Shown here in pieces: positions 50,720 through 60,033 of a stretch of 64,000 bases of DNA. Source of the stretch: Clostridia bacterium (GTDB taxonomy: Bacteria > Bacillota > Clostridia > UMGS1810). Below the pieces are notes generated by a model, which worked only from the letters and a program-made list of their open reading frames with translations, was not told the DNA's origin and did not search any database. Location of the stretch: positions 62,001 through 126,000 of the forward strand of contig JAFVUE010000004.1 of assembly GCA_017502845.1 (NCBI GenBank). Direction: 5' to 3'. Positions within the stretch are counted from its first letter, which is position 1. Every line of letters begins with the position of its first letter. The translations under genes were made by a program, and so were the position numbers.

Positions 50720-53662
50720 ATGAAAAATCTCAAAAAAGTACTCGCGTTAGTAGTAGTATTTTCTATGATGCTCGGTACTGTTGCTTTCGCAGCATTCCCG
50801 GACGTTGCTGAAGATGCTGATTACTCCAGCGCAGTTAACACCCTCGCTGCTCTCGATATCATCGGCGGCGACGATCAGGGTAACTTCAACCCTGACAACA
50901 CAATCACCAGAGCTGAAGTAACAAAGATCATCTGCGAAATGCAGGGTCTTAAAGGTGATGCTAGCAAAGGCGCTACAATCTTCACAGACGTAGCTGCTGA
51001 TCACTGGGCATCCGGTTACATCAACATGGCAACAAACATGGGTATCGTAAACGGTATGGGCGATGGCACATTCGCACCTGATGCACCCGTTACATACGAA
51101 CAGGTTGTAAAAATGATCGTTGTAGCTCTTGGCTACGCTCCTATGGCTGCTGACAAAGGCGGTTACCCCACAGGTCACCTCGTTGTTGCTCAGTCTGCTG
51201 GCGTAACAAAGAACGTTGCAGCTCCTGCACAGACAGACGCTGCTAAACGTGCACTCGTAGCACAGCTCGTTTACAACGCACTCGACGTTCCTATGATGGA
51301 GAAAACAGGTTTCGGTACAAACGAATCTTACGAAATCATGGATGGTACTGGCGACAAAGCTAGAAACACACTCCTCACAACAAAATTCGACGTTATCAAA
51401 CTCGGCGGCGTAGTTATCGCTAACGAGAAAGTAGCTCTCGAAGACGTTGACCTCATTGGCGACGGTGACGAACTTGACGGCGTATCTGCTGAAGACGAAA
51501 TCACACTCGCATATGACAACAGCTTCAAGACAACAAACGAAGACTTCATCCTCGGCAGAAATGAGTTTGCTAAAGTTAACGCTAAAGTTGGCGAAACAAA
51601 CGCAGCTGATTTCTTCGGTCAGAGAGTAATCGCTTACATCCAGGATACAGGTAGAAATTATGAAGTAATCGCTATCGTAGCTGAAGATGGTAAGAACGCA
51701 TCTGTTTCTTTCGGTCTTGACGATATCGATACAGGTAGCAGATCAGTTGTAGACGCTACTCCTTACAAACTCGCATACTACGAGTCAGATGATGCAAGAA
51801 AATCTACACAGGTTAAAGTTAACGATTCTTACGTTGTAATCTGGAACAGTGTTGTTTCTAGTGCAGATCTCGAAGATATCGTAGCTGCAGCAGTTGCTGA
51901 AGAGTTCTCTGCAAAAGTTGAACTCATCGACTGGGATGCTGATGACAAATTTGATCTCATCAAAGTTGACCAGTACGCTCACTATGTAGTTGAAGAAATC
52001 GATGCTGAAGATTACATCATCAGCACAATCGATGGTTCTGAGTTCAAACTCGACGAAGATACTCTCGAAGAACTCATCGTTACAGTTAAAGATGTAAACG
52101 GCGACGCTGTTGCATTTGAAGATATCGCTGTAGGCGACGTTCTCGCAGTTATCGCTGACGATGTTGACGACGCTACAGAAGCTGAGTCTTTCATCGATAT
52201 CACAGTTCTCGGCCAGACAGCTGTTGAAGGTACAGTTAAATCTGTAGCTGCTGATGGCAAAGTAACAATCGACGGTACAAAATATCAGCTCGACGCTGCT
52301 TGCTACAATGGTAACAAGATCGCTATCGGTTCTGAAGGTTCTTACTACCTCGGTATCGCTGGTCAGATCGTAGCATTCGACGGTAGCAAAGCTGCTTCTG
52401 GCAACTACGCTATCATCCTCGAAACAGCTGAAGCTACAACTGGTTTCGACGAAGGTATCCAGGTTAAAGTTCTTAACAAGAACGGCGAAGTTGTTATCTA
52501 CAACGTAGGTAAAAAGATCAAAATCAAGAATGCTGACGGTATGGCTGTAAGCTATGATGCTACTGTAGACGCTCTTGAAAACCTCGCTGAAGAAGGCGAT
52601 CCCGCTTTCTACTTCGACCTCGCTGGTACAGACTGGGCAGATTATGCAACTGAAACAAACGTAGCTGCACTTCTCGAAAACTTTGAGACAGAGCCCACAG
52701 TTGACAACATTCTCGACAGACTCGTTCAGATCAAAGTTAACTCTTCTAACGAAATCACAGAAATCACACCTGCTGGTTCTGAAGATACATTCGAAGTAGA
52801 AGATTGCACAGATACAGATAAGACATTCAGTGCAACAACAGGCAGATTCTCTGGCATCGGCAGAGTTGACGAAGGTACACTTATCTTCAACATCAACTGG
52901 AATGACCTTGCAAAATCTAAGATCATCACAGTAGATTCACTCCTCGATGACGCTGATTACAAAGTTGCTGGTATCGACAAAGACAATGGCTACTATGCAG
53001 CTATGATCATTGTTGACGGTGGTAACTCACTCGCTGCTTCTATCGACGGTATGGCTGTTGTAACAGCAGTATCTGAGACAAGAGATGCTGACGATAATGA
53101 TGCTTATGCAATCAGCTTCGTAGAAAACGGCGAAAAAGAAGAAAAGACAATCCTCGTAACAGCTGATACAGATGTTGATGCTGAGTACAATGGTTCTGCA
53201 GATGCTATGGATCTCGTAGCTGCTATGGGCGAAGGTTCACTCTTCCTCTACGCTGCAGATGCTGACGGCAATGCTACAGCAATCGCTTCTATCGCTAACA
53301 TCGCTGAAAATGCTGACGGCGAAGAAATCTACGTATTCGTAATTGACGAAGACGGCGAATTCGGTCCTGCAAGCAACGCAACAACATTTATCTATGGTTG
53401 CACAACTGATGAGAAGATGACAGCTAACTCTATTGAAACAACAGATGGCGAAATCGAAATCACAGCTGGTGTATACAAATACACATTCAACAACACAGGT
53501 AAGACAAGAGTTGAAGTTGGTTCTTACAAAGGTGGCGACGTTGACGAAGCTGACGAAACAGAGACAACTCTCTTCGTAGCACGTCTCGTTGACGGTGAAA
53601 CTGTTGACGTAATCGCTATCGGCGCTCGTGTAACAACAGCTACATGGGATGTAATGGACTAA
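50720..53662 (+). CDS. Large S-layer-homology surface protein
   Basis: 980 residues from ATG 50720 (AAGGAGG upstream). Signal peptide MKNLKKVLALVVVFSMMLGT cleaved near VAFA-AF. Three SLH units: FPDVAEDADYSSAVNTLAAL...GNFNPDNTITRAEVTKI (about 28-80), FTDVAADHWASGYINMA...GTFAPDAPVTYEQVVKM (about 95-145), and a degenerate third to about 200. The remaining part is very acidic and beta-rich. Codons are strikingly uniform (GCT for Ala, GAC and GAA), unlike the neighbours, as expected of a major protein. It is an S-layer candidate; the paralogue is at 27830. Confidence 0.92.
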   Translation: MKNLKKVLALVVVFSMMLGTVAFAAFPDVAEDADYSSAVNTLAALDIIGGDDQGNFNPDNTITRAEVTKIICEMQGLKGDASKGATIFTDVAADHWASGYINMATNMGIVNGMGDGTFAPDAPVTYEQVVKMIVVALGYAPMAADKGGYPTGHLVVAQSAGVTKNVAAPAQTDAAKRALVAQLVYNALDVPMMEKTGFGTNESYEIMDGTGDKARNTLLTTKFDVIKLGGVVIANEKVALEDVDLIGDGDELDGVSAEDEITLAYDNSFKTTNEDFILGRNEFAKVNAKVGETNAADFFGQRVIAYIQDTGRNYEVIAIVAEDGKNASVSFGLDDIDTGSRSVVDATPYKLAYYESDDARKSTQVKVNDSYVVIWNSVVSSADLEDIVAAAVAEEFSAKVELIDWDADDKFDLIKVDQYAHYVVEEIDAEDYIISTIDGSEFKLDEDTLEELIVTVKDVNGDAVAFEDIAVGDVLAVIADDVDDATEAESFIDITVLGQTAVEGTVKSVAADGKVTIDGTKYQLDAACYNGNKIAIGSEGSYYLGIAGQIVAFDGSKAASGNYAIILETAEATTGFDEGIQVKVLNKNGEVVIYNVGKKIKIKNADGMAVSYDATVDALENLAEEGDPAFYFDLAGTDWADYATETNVAALLENFETEPTVDNILDRLVQIKVNSSNEITEITPAGSEDTFEVEDCTDTDKTFSATTGRFSGIGRVDEGTLIFNINWNDLAKSKIITVDSLLDDADYKVAGIDKDNGYYAAMIIVDGGNSLAASIDGMAVVTAVSETRDADDNDAYAISFVENGEKEEKTILVTADTDVDAEYNGSADAMDLVAAMGEGSLFLYAADADGNATAIASIANIAENADGEEIYVFVIDEDGEFGPASNATTFIYGCTTDEKMTANSIETTDGEIEITAGVYKYTFNNTGKTRVEVGSYKGGDVDEADETETTLFVARLVDGETVDVIAIGARVTTATWDVMD

Positions 53663-53697
53663 TTCTTAATTGAATTAATTCAACACAATAATTAATC

Positions 53698-53736
53698 GCA
53701 CCGCACTCCTCATGAGTGCGGTGCTTTTAATTTTGC
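53698..53736 (+). terminator. Terminator after the second SLH gene
   Basis: GCACCGCACTC / GAGTGCGGTGC stem with CTCAT loop and TTTTAATTTT. Confidence 0.92.
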
Positions 53737-53755
53737 ATTTGTATTTGCATTCCTC

Positions 53756-54270
53756 ACGTCTACGGAACGCCTCCCTTGTGCAAAGGGAGGTGTCTGCCAA
53801 CGGCAGACGGAGGGATTGTGTTTCGCACTATACGTGTGGCTATGAACAACTTCCTTTTCCACATTGTAGGGGCGATTTACGAATTGCCCGTACCTTTTGC
53901 TACGATTGTCACGGCCACTACCAATCTCTCCCTTTCCACACCGTAGGGCATGGTCTTGCTACTGCCGCTTTATATTTACTCATTATTATGGCTACGATAT
54001 GACCCTTTCATTATTACCTCTTCCTTAAAAACGTAGGGTTCGGCGGTTTCCGACGAACCGCCTTTTATATGTTTACTATCCCCATGTCTACGTAACTCCC
54101 TTTTCCTTTTCACATGTAGGGGACGATGCCCACATCGTCCCGCTATGTATGTCCACTCTCCCTACGGCTACAGAATGCCTTTTTCCTTTTACTTTCGTCT
54201 TCTTTGTTACGCTCATTCCCACGGCTACAAAGCTATTATCCTTCATGTTTTTTCGTCAACCTATGTTTAA
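53756..54270. repeat. Degenerate tandem array of palindrome-bearing units
   Basis: A 515-base gene-free stretch. A phrase like ACGGCTACRRA recurs at about 53758, 53838, 53912, 53989, 54085, 54163 and 54220, that is every 75-95 bases, usually followed by a pyrimidine-rich CTCCCTTTTCC run and then a GTAGGG-family palindrome (53866-53891, 53943-53968, 54033-54062, 54116-54142). The first unit carries instead a solo copy of the DUF559-cassette repeat (53769-53819). No reading frame of convincing design was found. Confidence 0.65.
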
Positions 54271-54308
54271 CTACTTTCCTTGTGATTTACGTCATTTATT
54301 TTCCATTA

Positions 54309-54344
54309 TAAAAGCCGTGTGAGATTAATCTCATACGGCTTAAT
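54309..54344 (-). terminator. Terminator after the AI-2E family gene
   Basis: Minus strand AAGCCGTATGAGATT / AATCTCACACGGCTT stem followed by TTATAAT. Confidence 0.8.
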
Positions 54345-54369
54345 TCATTATATTTAATAATAGCACAGA

Positions 54370-55569
54370 TCATTCGGCAACGATTTCTTTATTATCATCC
54401 GATACCACTTCGGAATTTTTTTCTTCAAGTCGTTTGTCAACAGATCTTTTCACTACGTTGAGTATAACTGCCAATGTAGGTGCACCGAGGAACATACCGA
54501 CAACCCCGAAGAGCCCACCGCCGATAATAATTGCCAGTATAATCCAGAATGGTCTCAGATTAATCGAATCGCCGAGAATCTTGGGCCCCAATATCATTCC
54601 GTCGAACTGTTGCAACCCGAATATAAACAGACCAACCCATACTGCCTGGAGAGGGTTTTCGAGCAATACCAGGAGAACTACGGGGATACCGCCCATGAAG
54701 GGACCAAAGTAGGGAATCATGTTGGTAACACCCACGATAACGCTATACAGAACGCTGTTGGGAACTCCGAGAAGTGAAAGTCCTATGAAGCAAAGTATAC
54801 CGATAATCAAAGAATCAAGCGATTTTCCGGCAATAAATTTTGAAAATATTCTGTGTGATTCAGCGAAGAAAGCAACGGTTTTCTCGTATGTTTCTTTTTT
54901 GAACAAGGCACGAAGCAATCGTTTGGTTCCTCTCAAGAGTTTTCCTTTGTCGAGAATCAGATAAATTGAAATAATAAGACCGAAAACTATATCAAGAACT
55001 GTTCCTGTCGCATTGACAATACCTTTGAAAATTTCGGATATAGCGGGAGTGATAGTTTTCACATCAATTTTGCTGATATACCCGGTCAACTCTCTCTCAA
55101 CAGTGGCAATGGCATCGTAGAGTGCTTTGCCTGTTACGGAATGGTTCCAGTCGCCGTTACGGTATTCCATAAGTTTGTTTATATATACAGGGATCTGCTC
55201 TATGAGGTTTGTAATGTTCTTTACCAGAATTGGTATAAGTGAATTGAGAACAATAAAGAGCGCCGCTGTACACAGGATATACACTGTGATGAGACTGAAA
55301 AGTGTTTTCGTCTTATTGAATATTCTGAACCGGCCGAACAGATTTCTTTCAAAGAAGTTTACGGCAGGATTCAATAAATATGCAATTGCGCTACCGATAA
55401 TAAATGGTAACAGAAGGTTGCCAAGGAATTTTAGTCCCCGTGAAAGCAGACCGACTACACCTTCGATGTTCATTATAACCTTATAAGCAAGTATAAGTAC
55501 GATTCCTGCGATCAGCAGATTAAATACATTGCTTTTTCTGCCAAACAGATTTTTGATTTTCTCCAGCAT
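54370..55569 (-). CDS. AI-2E family (TqsA/YdiK-type) membrane protein
   Basis: 399 residues from ATG 55569 (GAGGAAT upstream); the open frame before it is AT-rich and unrelated. Eight or so membrane helices. Family motifs: LLPFIIGSAIAYLLNPAV in the first third, and the conserved C-terminal block GVTNMIPYFGPFMGGIPVVLLVLL, LGPKILGDSINLRPFWIILAIIIGGGLFGVVGMFLGAP. Members export autoinducer-like compounds or act as Na/H antiporters; substrate cannot be told here. Confidence 0.9.
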   Translation of the reverse strand: MLEKIKNLFGRKSNVFNLLIAGIVLILAYKVIMNIEGVVGLLSRGLKFLGNLLLPFIIGSAIAYLLNPAVNFFERNLFGRFRIFNKTKTLFSLITVYILCTAALFIVLNSLIPILVKNITNLIEQIPVYINKLMEYRNGDWNHSVTGKALYDAIATVERELTGYISKIDVKTITPAISEIFKGIVNATGTVLDIVFGLIISIYLILDKGKLLRGTKRLLRALFKKETYEKTVAFFAESHRIFSKFIAGKSLDSLIIGILCFIGLSLLGVPNSVLYSVIVGVTNMIPYFGPFMGGIPVVLLVLLENPLQAVWVGLFIFGLQQFDGMILGPKILGDSINLRPFWIILAIIIGGGLFGVVGMFLGAPTLAVILNVVKRSVDKRLEEKNSEVVSDDNKEIVAE

Positions 55570-55708
55570 TTTGATTCCTCGATTCAAAAGAATGGTATTG
55601 ATGAAATTATTATACACCAATATTTTCATATTGTACATATTTTTTGTGCTAAAATTAACCAAACAGTAATATACATTTATAAACGAACAGAATAAAAGGA
55701 GGATTACC

Positions 55709-57274
55709 ATGTCCGTAGAACTTGAAAAAACTATTATAAAGACCTGCTATTCGCTTCCTGCTATGGGAACGCAGATAACATTGGACAATGATATTATCGT
55801 GCCCGACAGTCAGCCCGATGTTAAGACGGTTCTTCAGGCGGAGATTCTGCCTATGATATGTGAAAAACACGTGCAGAAGGATTATATTATCATCACGGGA
55901 AATGTAGACTATTCTATTGTATACTTAAGTGATGAAAAGGATTCTCCCTCTCGTGTGAGAGCAATAAGCACACGTATGCCCTTTTCCCACCAGATAGAAG
56001 TGGCAGATGTCAACATGGCGGATTTTGTGAGCATTAAACCCGATGTGATTAATGTTGAATTCTCTGCCGTAAACAGCCGTAAAATAAATGTGAGATCAGT
56101 TGTTGATTTCGATACATCTGCTGTCCGTTGCGACGGTTTTGAGGCGGTGTGTTCTGCCGTATGTGATTCAGATCTTCCCAGCAAAAGCGAGATTGCGGAA
56201 TGGTTTGCTCTTTCTGGTTGCGGGGAGATGAATTTTGAAGTGGCGGACACTATTTCTATACCATCAGGAAGTGATCTGATCGACGAGATTCTGGGTGCAG
56301 ATGTGAAAATCTGCGGCAGAGAGATTAAACTTATAAACGGCAAACCTGTTGTTAAGGGCGATGTTAAGATTTGTGTTCTTTATACAGATACTGCATACCG
56401 TATGCAGACAGCCGAGGGAAGTATTCCGTTCACGGAGATACTTGGTATTGACGATGTTGAGGACGAACGCCTCTGTGAAATAGAATATTGCCTTACAGAC
56501 TTTCGCTACAGCATTATGGCAGACAATGATGGCGATGCGACTTTAATAGATGTATGCGCAAAAATTAATGTTTCTGCCTGTGCGTATTCCACGGGCAGAG
56601 AAAATATAACTGCAGACCTTTACAGTCCCGATTTCAAGGTAGATATAATCCGCGGAAACGCCGAATTGACACGATTGGTGTCAGCAAACAGCGAACAGGA
56701 TATATTTAAGGATACAGTTGAAGTATCTCCCACTTGCCCTGCTATATCAAAAGTGCATAATGTCATCGTGAAACCCTATGTTGAAAATGCGGAGATCATG
56801 GGCGGAAGGATGAAAATAACAGGTGTGGCGGACACGTATATTGTGTACACAACATCCTCTCCTGATACGCCGGTATATACATATAAAAAAGAGATCCCCT
56901 TCACACATTCTGCAATGGCGGACGGTAAAGAGGATTGCAATATAAATGTTATATGCGAAGCGAATGACATAATATACAATGCTATTTCTGCAAATGGTGT
57001 TCAGGTTCAGTTTACTCTTAATTTTAATGTGAGAATTACGGAGGAGAAAAATCTGACATATATTAGCCATGTGGAATCCGACGGTACTGTTTCAGAAGAC
57101 AGCGCACCCACGGGTATAGTAATATATTTCGCAGATGCGGGAGAAAATATGTGGGATATTTCAAAGCGTTACCACACAACCACGGAAGCAATCAATAAAG
57201 CCAACGGAGTAGATTTCCCCGAGGTTCTCGATTCGCCGAAGCGCATTATGATTCCGAAAAGAAGAATCGGATAA
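55709..57274 (+). CDS. DUF3794 (SPOCS) and LysM domain protein
   Basis: 521 residues; AAAGGAGG upstream of the ATG. It has repeated DUF3794 modules: the first begins CYSLPAMGTQITLDNDIIVPDSQPDVKTVLQAE, with later copies around 170-300 and 330-450, and ends with a LysM domain (about 470-518: AGENMWDISKRYHTTTEAINKANG). DUF3794-LysM proteins are typical of endospore-forming Clostridia and thought to be spore-coat or cortex associated. There is no signal peptide, which agrees with deposition from the mother cell. Confidence 0.92.
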   Translation: MSVELEKTIIKTCYSLPAMGTQITLDNDIIVPDSQPDVKTVLQAEILPMICEKHVQKDYIIITGNVDYSIVYLSDEKDSPSRVRAISTRMPFSHQIEVADVNMADFVSIKPDVINVEFSAVNSRKINVRSVVDFDTSAVRCDGFEAVCSAVCDSDLPSKSEIAEWFALSGCGEMNFEVADTISIPSGSDLIDEILGADVKICGREIKLINGKPVVKGDVKICVLYTDTAYRMQTAEGSIPFTEILGIDDVEDERLCEIEYCLTDFRYSIMADNDGDATLIDVCAKINVSACAYSTGRENITADLYSPDFKVDIIRGNAELTRLVSANSEQDIFKDTVEVSPTCPAISKVHNVIVKPYVENAEIMGGRMKITGVADTYIVYTTSSPDTPVYTYKKEIPFTHSAMADGKEDCNINVICEANDIIYNAISANGVQVQFTLNFNVRITEEKNLTYISHVESDGTVSEDSAPTGIVIYFADAGENMWDISKRYHTTTEAINKANGVDFPEVLDSPKRIMIPKRRIG

Positions 57275-57280
57275 AACAGA

Positions 57281-57320
57281 AAAGTCGCAGTGAATTTCAC
57301 TGCGACTTTGTTATTTTATT
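57281..57320 (+). terminator. Terminator after the DUF3794 gene
   Basis: AAAGTCGCAGTGAA / TTCACTGCGACTTT stem, tail TTATTTTATTT. Confidence 0.88.
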
Positions 57321-57454
57321 TCCTGATCTAAATCATCAAAATCTTCTGTGGAGAAAAATTCTCCAAGTGTTATCAGGACATTGTATTTTTGATTGTTTGT
57401 ATAGAAGCGCTACTGTAGATATTTTAAAATAAAATATGTTTTGCGTATATTCAC

Positions 57455-57483
57455 TTGCACAATTTATGAAAGTGTGCTATACT
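57455..57483 (+). promoter_or_regulatory. Promoter of the 57597 gene
   Basis: TTGCAC, 17 bases, TATACT. The rest of 57321-57596 is AT-rich with nothing clear. Confidence 0.6.
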
Positions 57484-57596
57484 TTTCCATGGATAATGGT
57501 TCAGAGGAAATATCTAATGTATTATGTTGAGATCGTATAGCAATATAAACTATATTGGAAGAGTAATAGAGTTGCATGAAGGTGGTAATAAAAACT

Positions 57597-58145
57597 ATGA
57601 GTGGAAATGATATGAACAGCGTTGTTTTCTATTTGATTTTGGGGTGTTTGGTGACATTAATATATAACAAGGTGATTAAAAATATCGAAAAACGGAAAAT
57701 AGAGAAGGCAAAGAATCAAGAAAACGAGGAGTTGGAACGTGAAATCAAAAGATTAACGCAATGTGGTATAGTGCGCGACGTTTCAATGGCAATGCGCACG
57801 ATTTTAACCGAAAGAATTTCCAACAGTATACACTGGCATATCCAAAACTATGGTTATAGACCTGAAAAAATTTCGGACATTTGGCGACCTACCGTCGGTG
57901 CTGAAATTGATTCACATGGGTTTTACTTTTATGGTAGTGTAGAATTTCAGAAACTAGGATATTGCAATTTGCAAGAAGAAATTCAAAAGAAAGCATTGGG
58001 TTGTGCTGTTGAGAGATGGTCAAAGGAATGGGTGTTTGCAGAACCGAGGTTACATCCAGATAAAAAATATTGGGAAGAATACACCAAAAATGAAATTGAT
58101 AGAATTTGTACTGAAAAAGGAATCCCTTCATTAAAAAGAATTTAA
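57597..58145 (+). CDS. Membrane-anchored hypothetical protein
   Basis: 182 residues from ATG 57597 (AAGGTGG upstream; an ATG 21 bases earlier is possible). A single N-terminal membrane helix (about 8-25: FYLILGCLVTLIYNKVI), a highly charged coiled segment (about 28-58), then a cytoplasmic domain with many aromatic residues (IHWHIQNYGYRPEKISDIW, HGFYFYGSVEFQKLG). I recognise no family. Codon use is more AT-rich than the neighbours, so it could be a recent arrival. Confidence 0.7.
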   Translation: MSGNDMNSVVFYLILGCLVTLIYNKVIKNIEKRKIEKAKNQENEELEREIKRLTQCGIVRDVSMAMRTILTERISNSIHWHIQNYGYRPEKISDIWRPTVGAEIDSHGFYFYGSVEFQKLGYCNLQEEIQKKALGCAVERWSKEWVFAEPRLHPDKKYWEEYTKNEIDRICTEKGIPSLKRI

Positions 58146-58165
58146 GTATTATGTGAATTGTACAA

Positions 58166-58200
58166 CAAAAGCAGAACGATTAAATCGTTCTGCTTTTTCA
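58166..58200. terminator. Bidirectional terminator between convergent genes
   Basis: AAAAGCAGAACGAT / ATCGTTCTGCTTTTT stem between the 57597 gene and RNase J. Confidence 0.88.
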
Positions 58201-58206
58201 ATTCCA

Positions 58207-59871
58207 TCATACATCAATAATAATCGGGATAATCATCGGATTTCTCTTTGTTTCCTGGAAGAGACATTCGGAAATTTTGCTCTTAAGGTTTGCTTTGATG
58301 GTTGCCCAGTCGTAGATGTTATTTTTTGTACAAGCTGACATACAATCAGTTGCCACTTCACGGATATGGTCCATAAGGTCGCCTGATTCTCTTACATAAA
58401 CAAAACCTCTCGAAATAATCTCGGCCTGACCCACCATTGCGTGAGTTTCCGAAGAGATTGATACGACGACTACTATAACACCGTCTTCCGAAAGTTTCTT
58501 TCTGTCTCTTAAAACGATATTGCCCACATCTCCTACGCCAAGACCGTCAACTAATGTGATACCTGCAGGAACTGTGCCTGAAATACGTGCGCTGTCAGGA
58601 GAAAGTTCCAGCACCTTGCCGTTTTCCATAATGAAGATATTTTTCTTCTCGATCCCCATATACCTTGCCAGATTGGCGTGAGTTTTAAGGAAACTGTATT
58701 CTCCGTGAACAGGGATAAAATATTTCGGCTTTGTGAGAGCCAACATAATCTTCAGTTCTTCCTGACAGGCGTGGCCCGAAACGTGGAGTTCGGCACTTCT
58801 GTCGTGAATAACGTCAGCGCCTTTCTTCATAAGTTCGTTTACCACATTGGCAACAAGTTTTTCGTTACCTGGAATTGGATTTGCAGAGATGATAACGAGA
58901 TCTCCCTCTACAATCTCAACCTTCTTGTGGTCGGAATATGCCATACGGTAGAGGGCGCTCATTGTCTCGCCTTGACTTCCCGTTGTGATGATAACTATCT
59001 GATGGGGACGGTACTTGCCGATATCGTCAATATCCACTAAAATATTATCGGGGATCTTCATATAACCCAGATTAATAGCGGTTTCAAGAACATTTATCAT
59101 ACTTCTGCCCGAAAGAGCAACCTTGCGGTTTGTTTTATGGGCGGCTGTGATGATCTGTTGCACCCTATGTATGTTGGATGCAAATGTAGCCACTATAATA
59201 CGCTGTTTAGTTGATTTGAAAACATCGTCAAACTTTATACCGACAGAACGCTCTGACATGGTAAATCCGGGACGTTCGGCATTAGTGGAATCGCTGAAAA
59301 GTGCGAGTACGCCTTTTTTGCCCAGTTGACCGAGACGAGTTAAGTCAATCATTTCTCCATCAACGGGGGTTGAGTCGATCTTGAAATCGCCTGTGTGAAC
59401 GATTGTGCCCACAGGAGTGGTAACTGCAACTGCCACCGCATCAGCAATTGAGTGATTGGAACGGATGAATTCAACGGTGAATCCACCCACCTTGAACATG
59501 TCTCCGGGAATCTTTCTTATCAGTTGTGTAGTAGAGAGCAATCCGTGCTCTTTCAGTTTGTTCTGCACAAGACCGAGAGTAAGATTTGTACCGAAGATAG
59601 GTACGTTTACTACTTTCAGCAGAAACGGAATAGCGCCTATGTGGTCCTCATGACCGTGGGTGAGCACTACGCCTTTTACTTTGTCTTTGTTTTTCACAAG
59701 GTATGTGAAATCGGGAATAACCATGTCGATTCCCAGCATTTCCTCATCGGGGAAGGTCATACCGCAGTCTATCAGCAGTATCTCGTTGCCGTATTCCAGA
59801 ACAGTTAAGTTTTTGCCGACTTCGTTAAGACCGCCCAGAGGAATGATTTTAAGTTTGCTTTTTTTAGCCAC
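58207..59871 (-). CDS. rnj: Ribonuclease J
   Basis: 554 residues, typical for RNase J. The start is a GTG at 59871 (V read as Met in MAKKSKLKIIPLGGLNEVG), preceded by AAGGAGG at optimal distance. Metallo-beta-lactamase motif THGHEDHIGA (about 72-81), the beta-CASP block with FSDSTNAERPG, and HVSGHA. RNase J is the main 5' exo- and endonuclease in mRNA turnover and rRNA maturation of many Firmicutes. A small hairpin stands in its leader. Confidence 0.96.
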   Translation of the reverse strand: MAKKSKLKIIPLGGLNEVGKNLTVLEYGNEILLIDCGMTFPDEEMLGIDMVIPDFTYLVKNKDKVKGVVLTHGHEDHIGAIPFLLKVVNVPIFGTNLTLGLVQNKLKEHGLLSTTQLIRKIPGDMFKVGGFTVEFIRSNHSIADAVAVAVTTPVGTIVHTGDFKIDSTPVDGEMIDLTRLGQLGKKGVLALFSDSTNAERPGFTMSERSVGIKFDDVFKSTKQRIIVATFASNIHRVQQIITAAHKTNRKVALSGRSMINVLETAINLGYMKIPDNILVDIDDIGKYRPHQIVIITTGSQGETMSALYRMAYSDHKKVEIVEGDLVIISANPIPGNEKLVANVVNELMKKGADVIHDRSAELHVSGHACQEELKIMLALTKPKYFIPVHGEYSFLKTHANLARYMGIEKKNIFIMENGKVLELSPDSARISGTVPAGITLVDGLGVGDVGNIVLRDRKKLSEDGVIVVVVSISSETHAMVGQAEIISRGFVYVRESGDLMDHIREVATDCMSACTKNNIYDWATIKANLKSKISECLFQETKRNPMIIPIIIDV

Positions 59872-59883
59872 AACAATCCTCCT

Positions 59884-59920
59884 TGTTAGGCGGTTTCTCC
59901 CTATGGAGCACCACCTTTAG
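59884..59920 (-). promoter_or_regulatory. Leader hairpin of the RNase J gene
   Basis: On the minus strand AAAGGTGG...ACCGCCT encloses CTCC-ATAG-GGAG, ending five bases before the AAGGAGG ribosome site. The core TGCTCCATAGGGA also occurs in the terminator at 46992-47052. It could be a site of autoregulation. Confidence 0.5.
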
Positions 59921-59943
59921 TTATTTGTTATTATAATTATTTC

Positions 59944-59969
59944 CAAAAATATGTATTCAGATACATATA
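59944..59969 (-). terminator. Probable terminator after ogg
   Basis: Minus strand ATATGTAT / ATACATAT stem with CTGA loop and TTTTTGG; weak, AT-rich stem. Confidence 0.5.
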
Positions 59970-60033
59970 AAAGCCAGTTGTAATTTTGTGCAAATGGGCG
60001 TAAAATCCCCTATCTGTACACAAAAAAGGTTTT

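Noticed and set aside
53712-54002. 96-codon open frame after the SLH gene
   Set aside because: It starts in the terminator and runs through repeat units; composition is not protein-like.
57597-58145. Phage or island remnant because of AT-rich codons
   Set aside because: A single gene with own promoter between normal housekeeping genes; no integrase, repeats or attachment sites.
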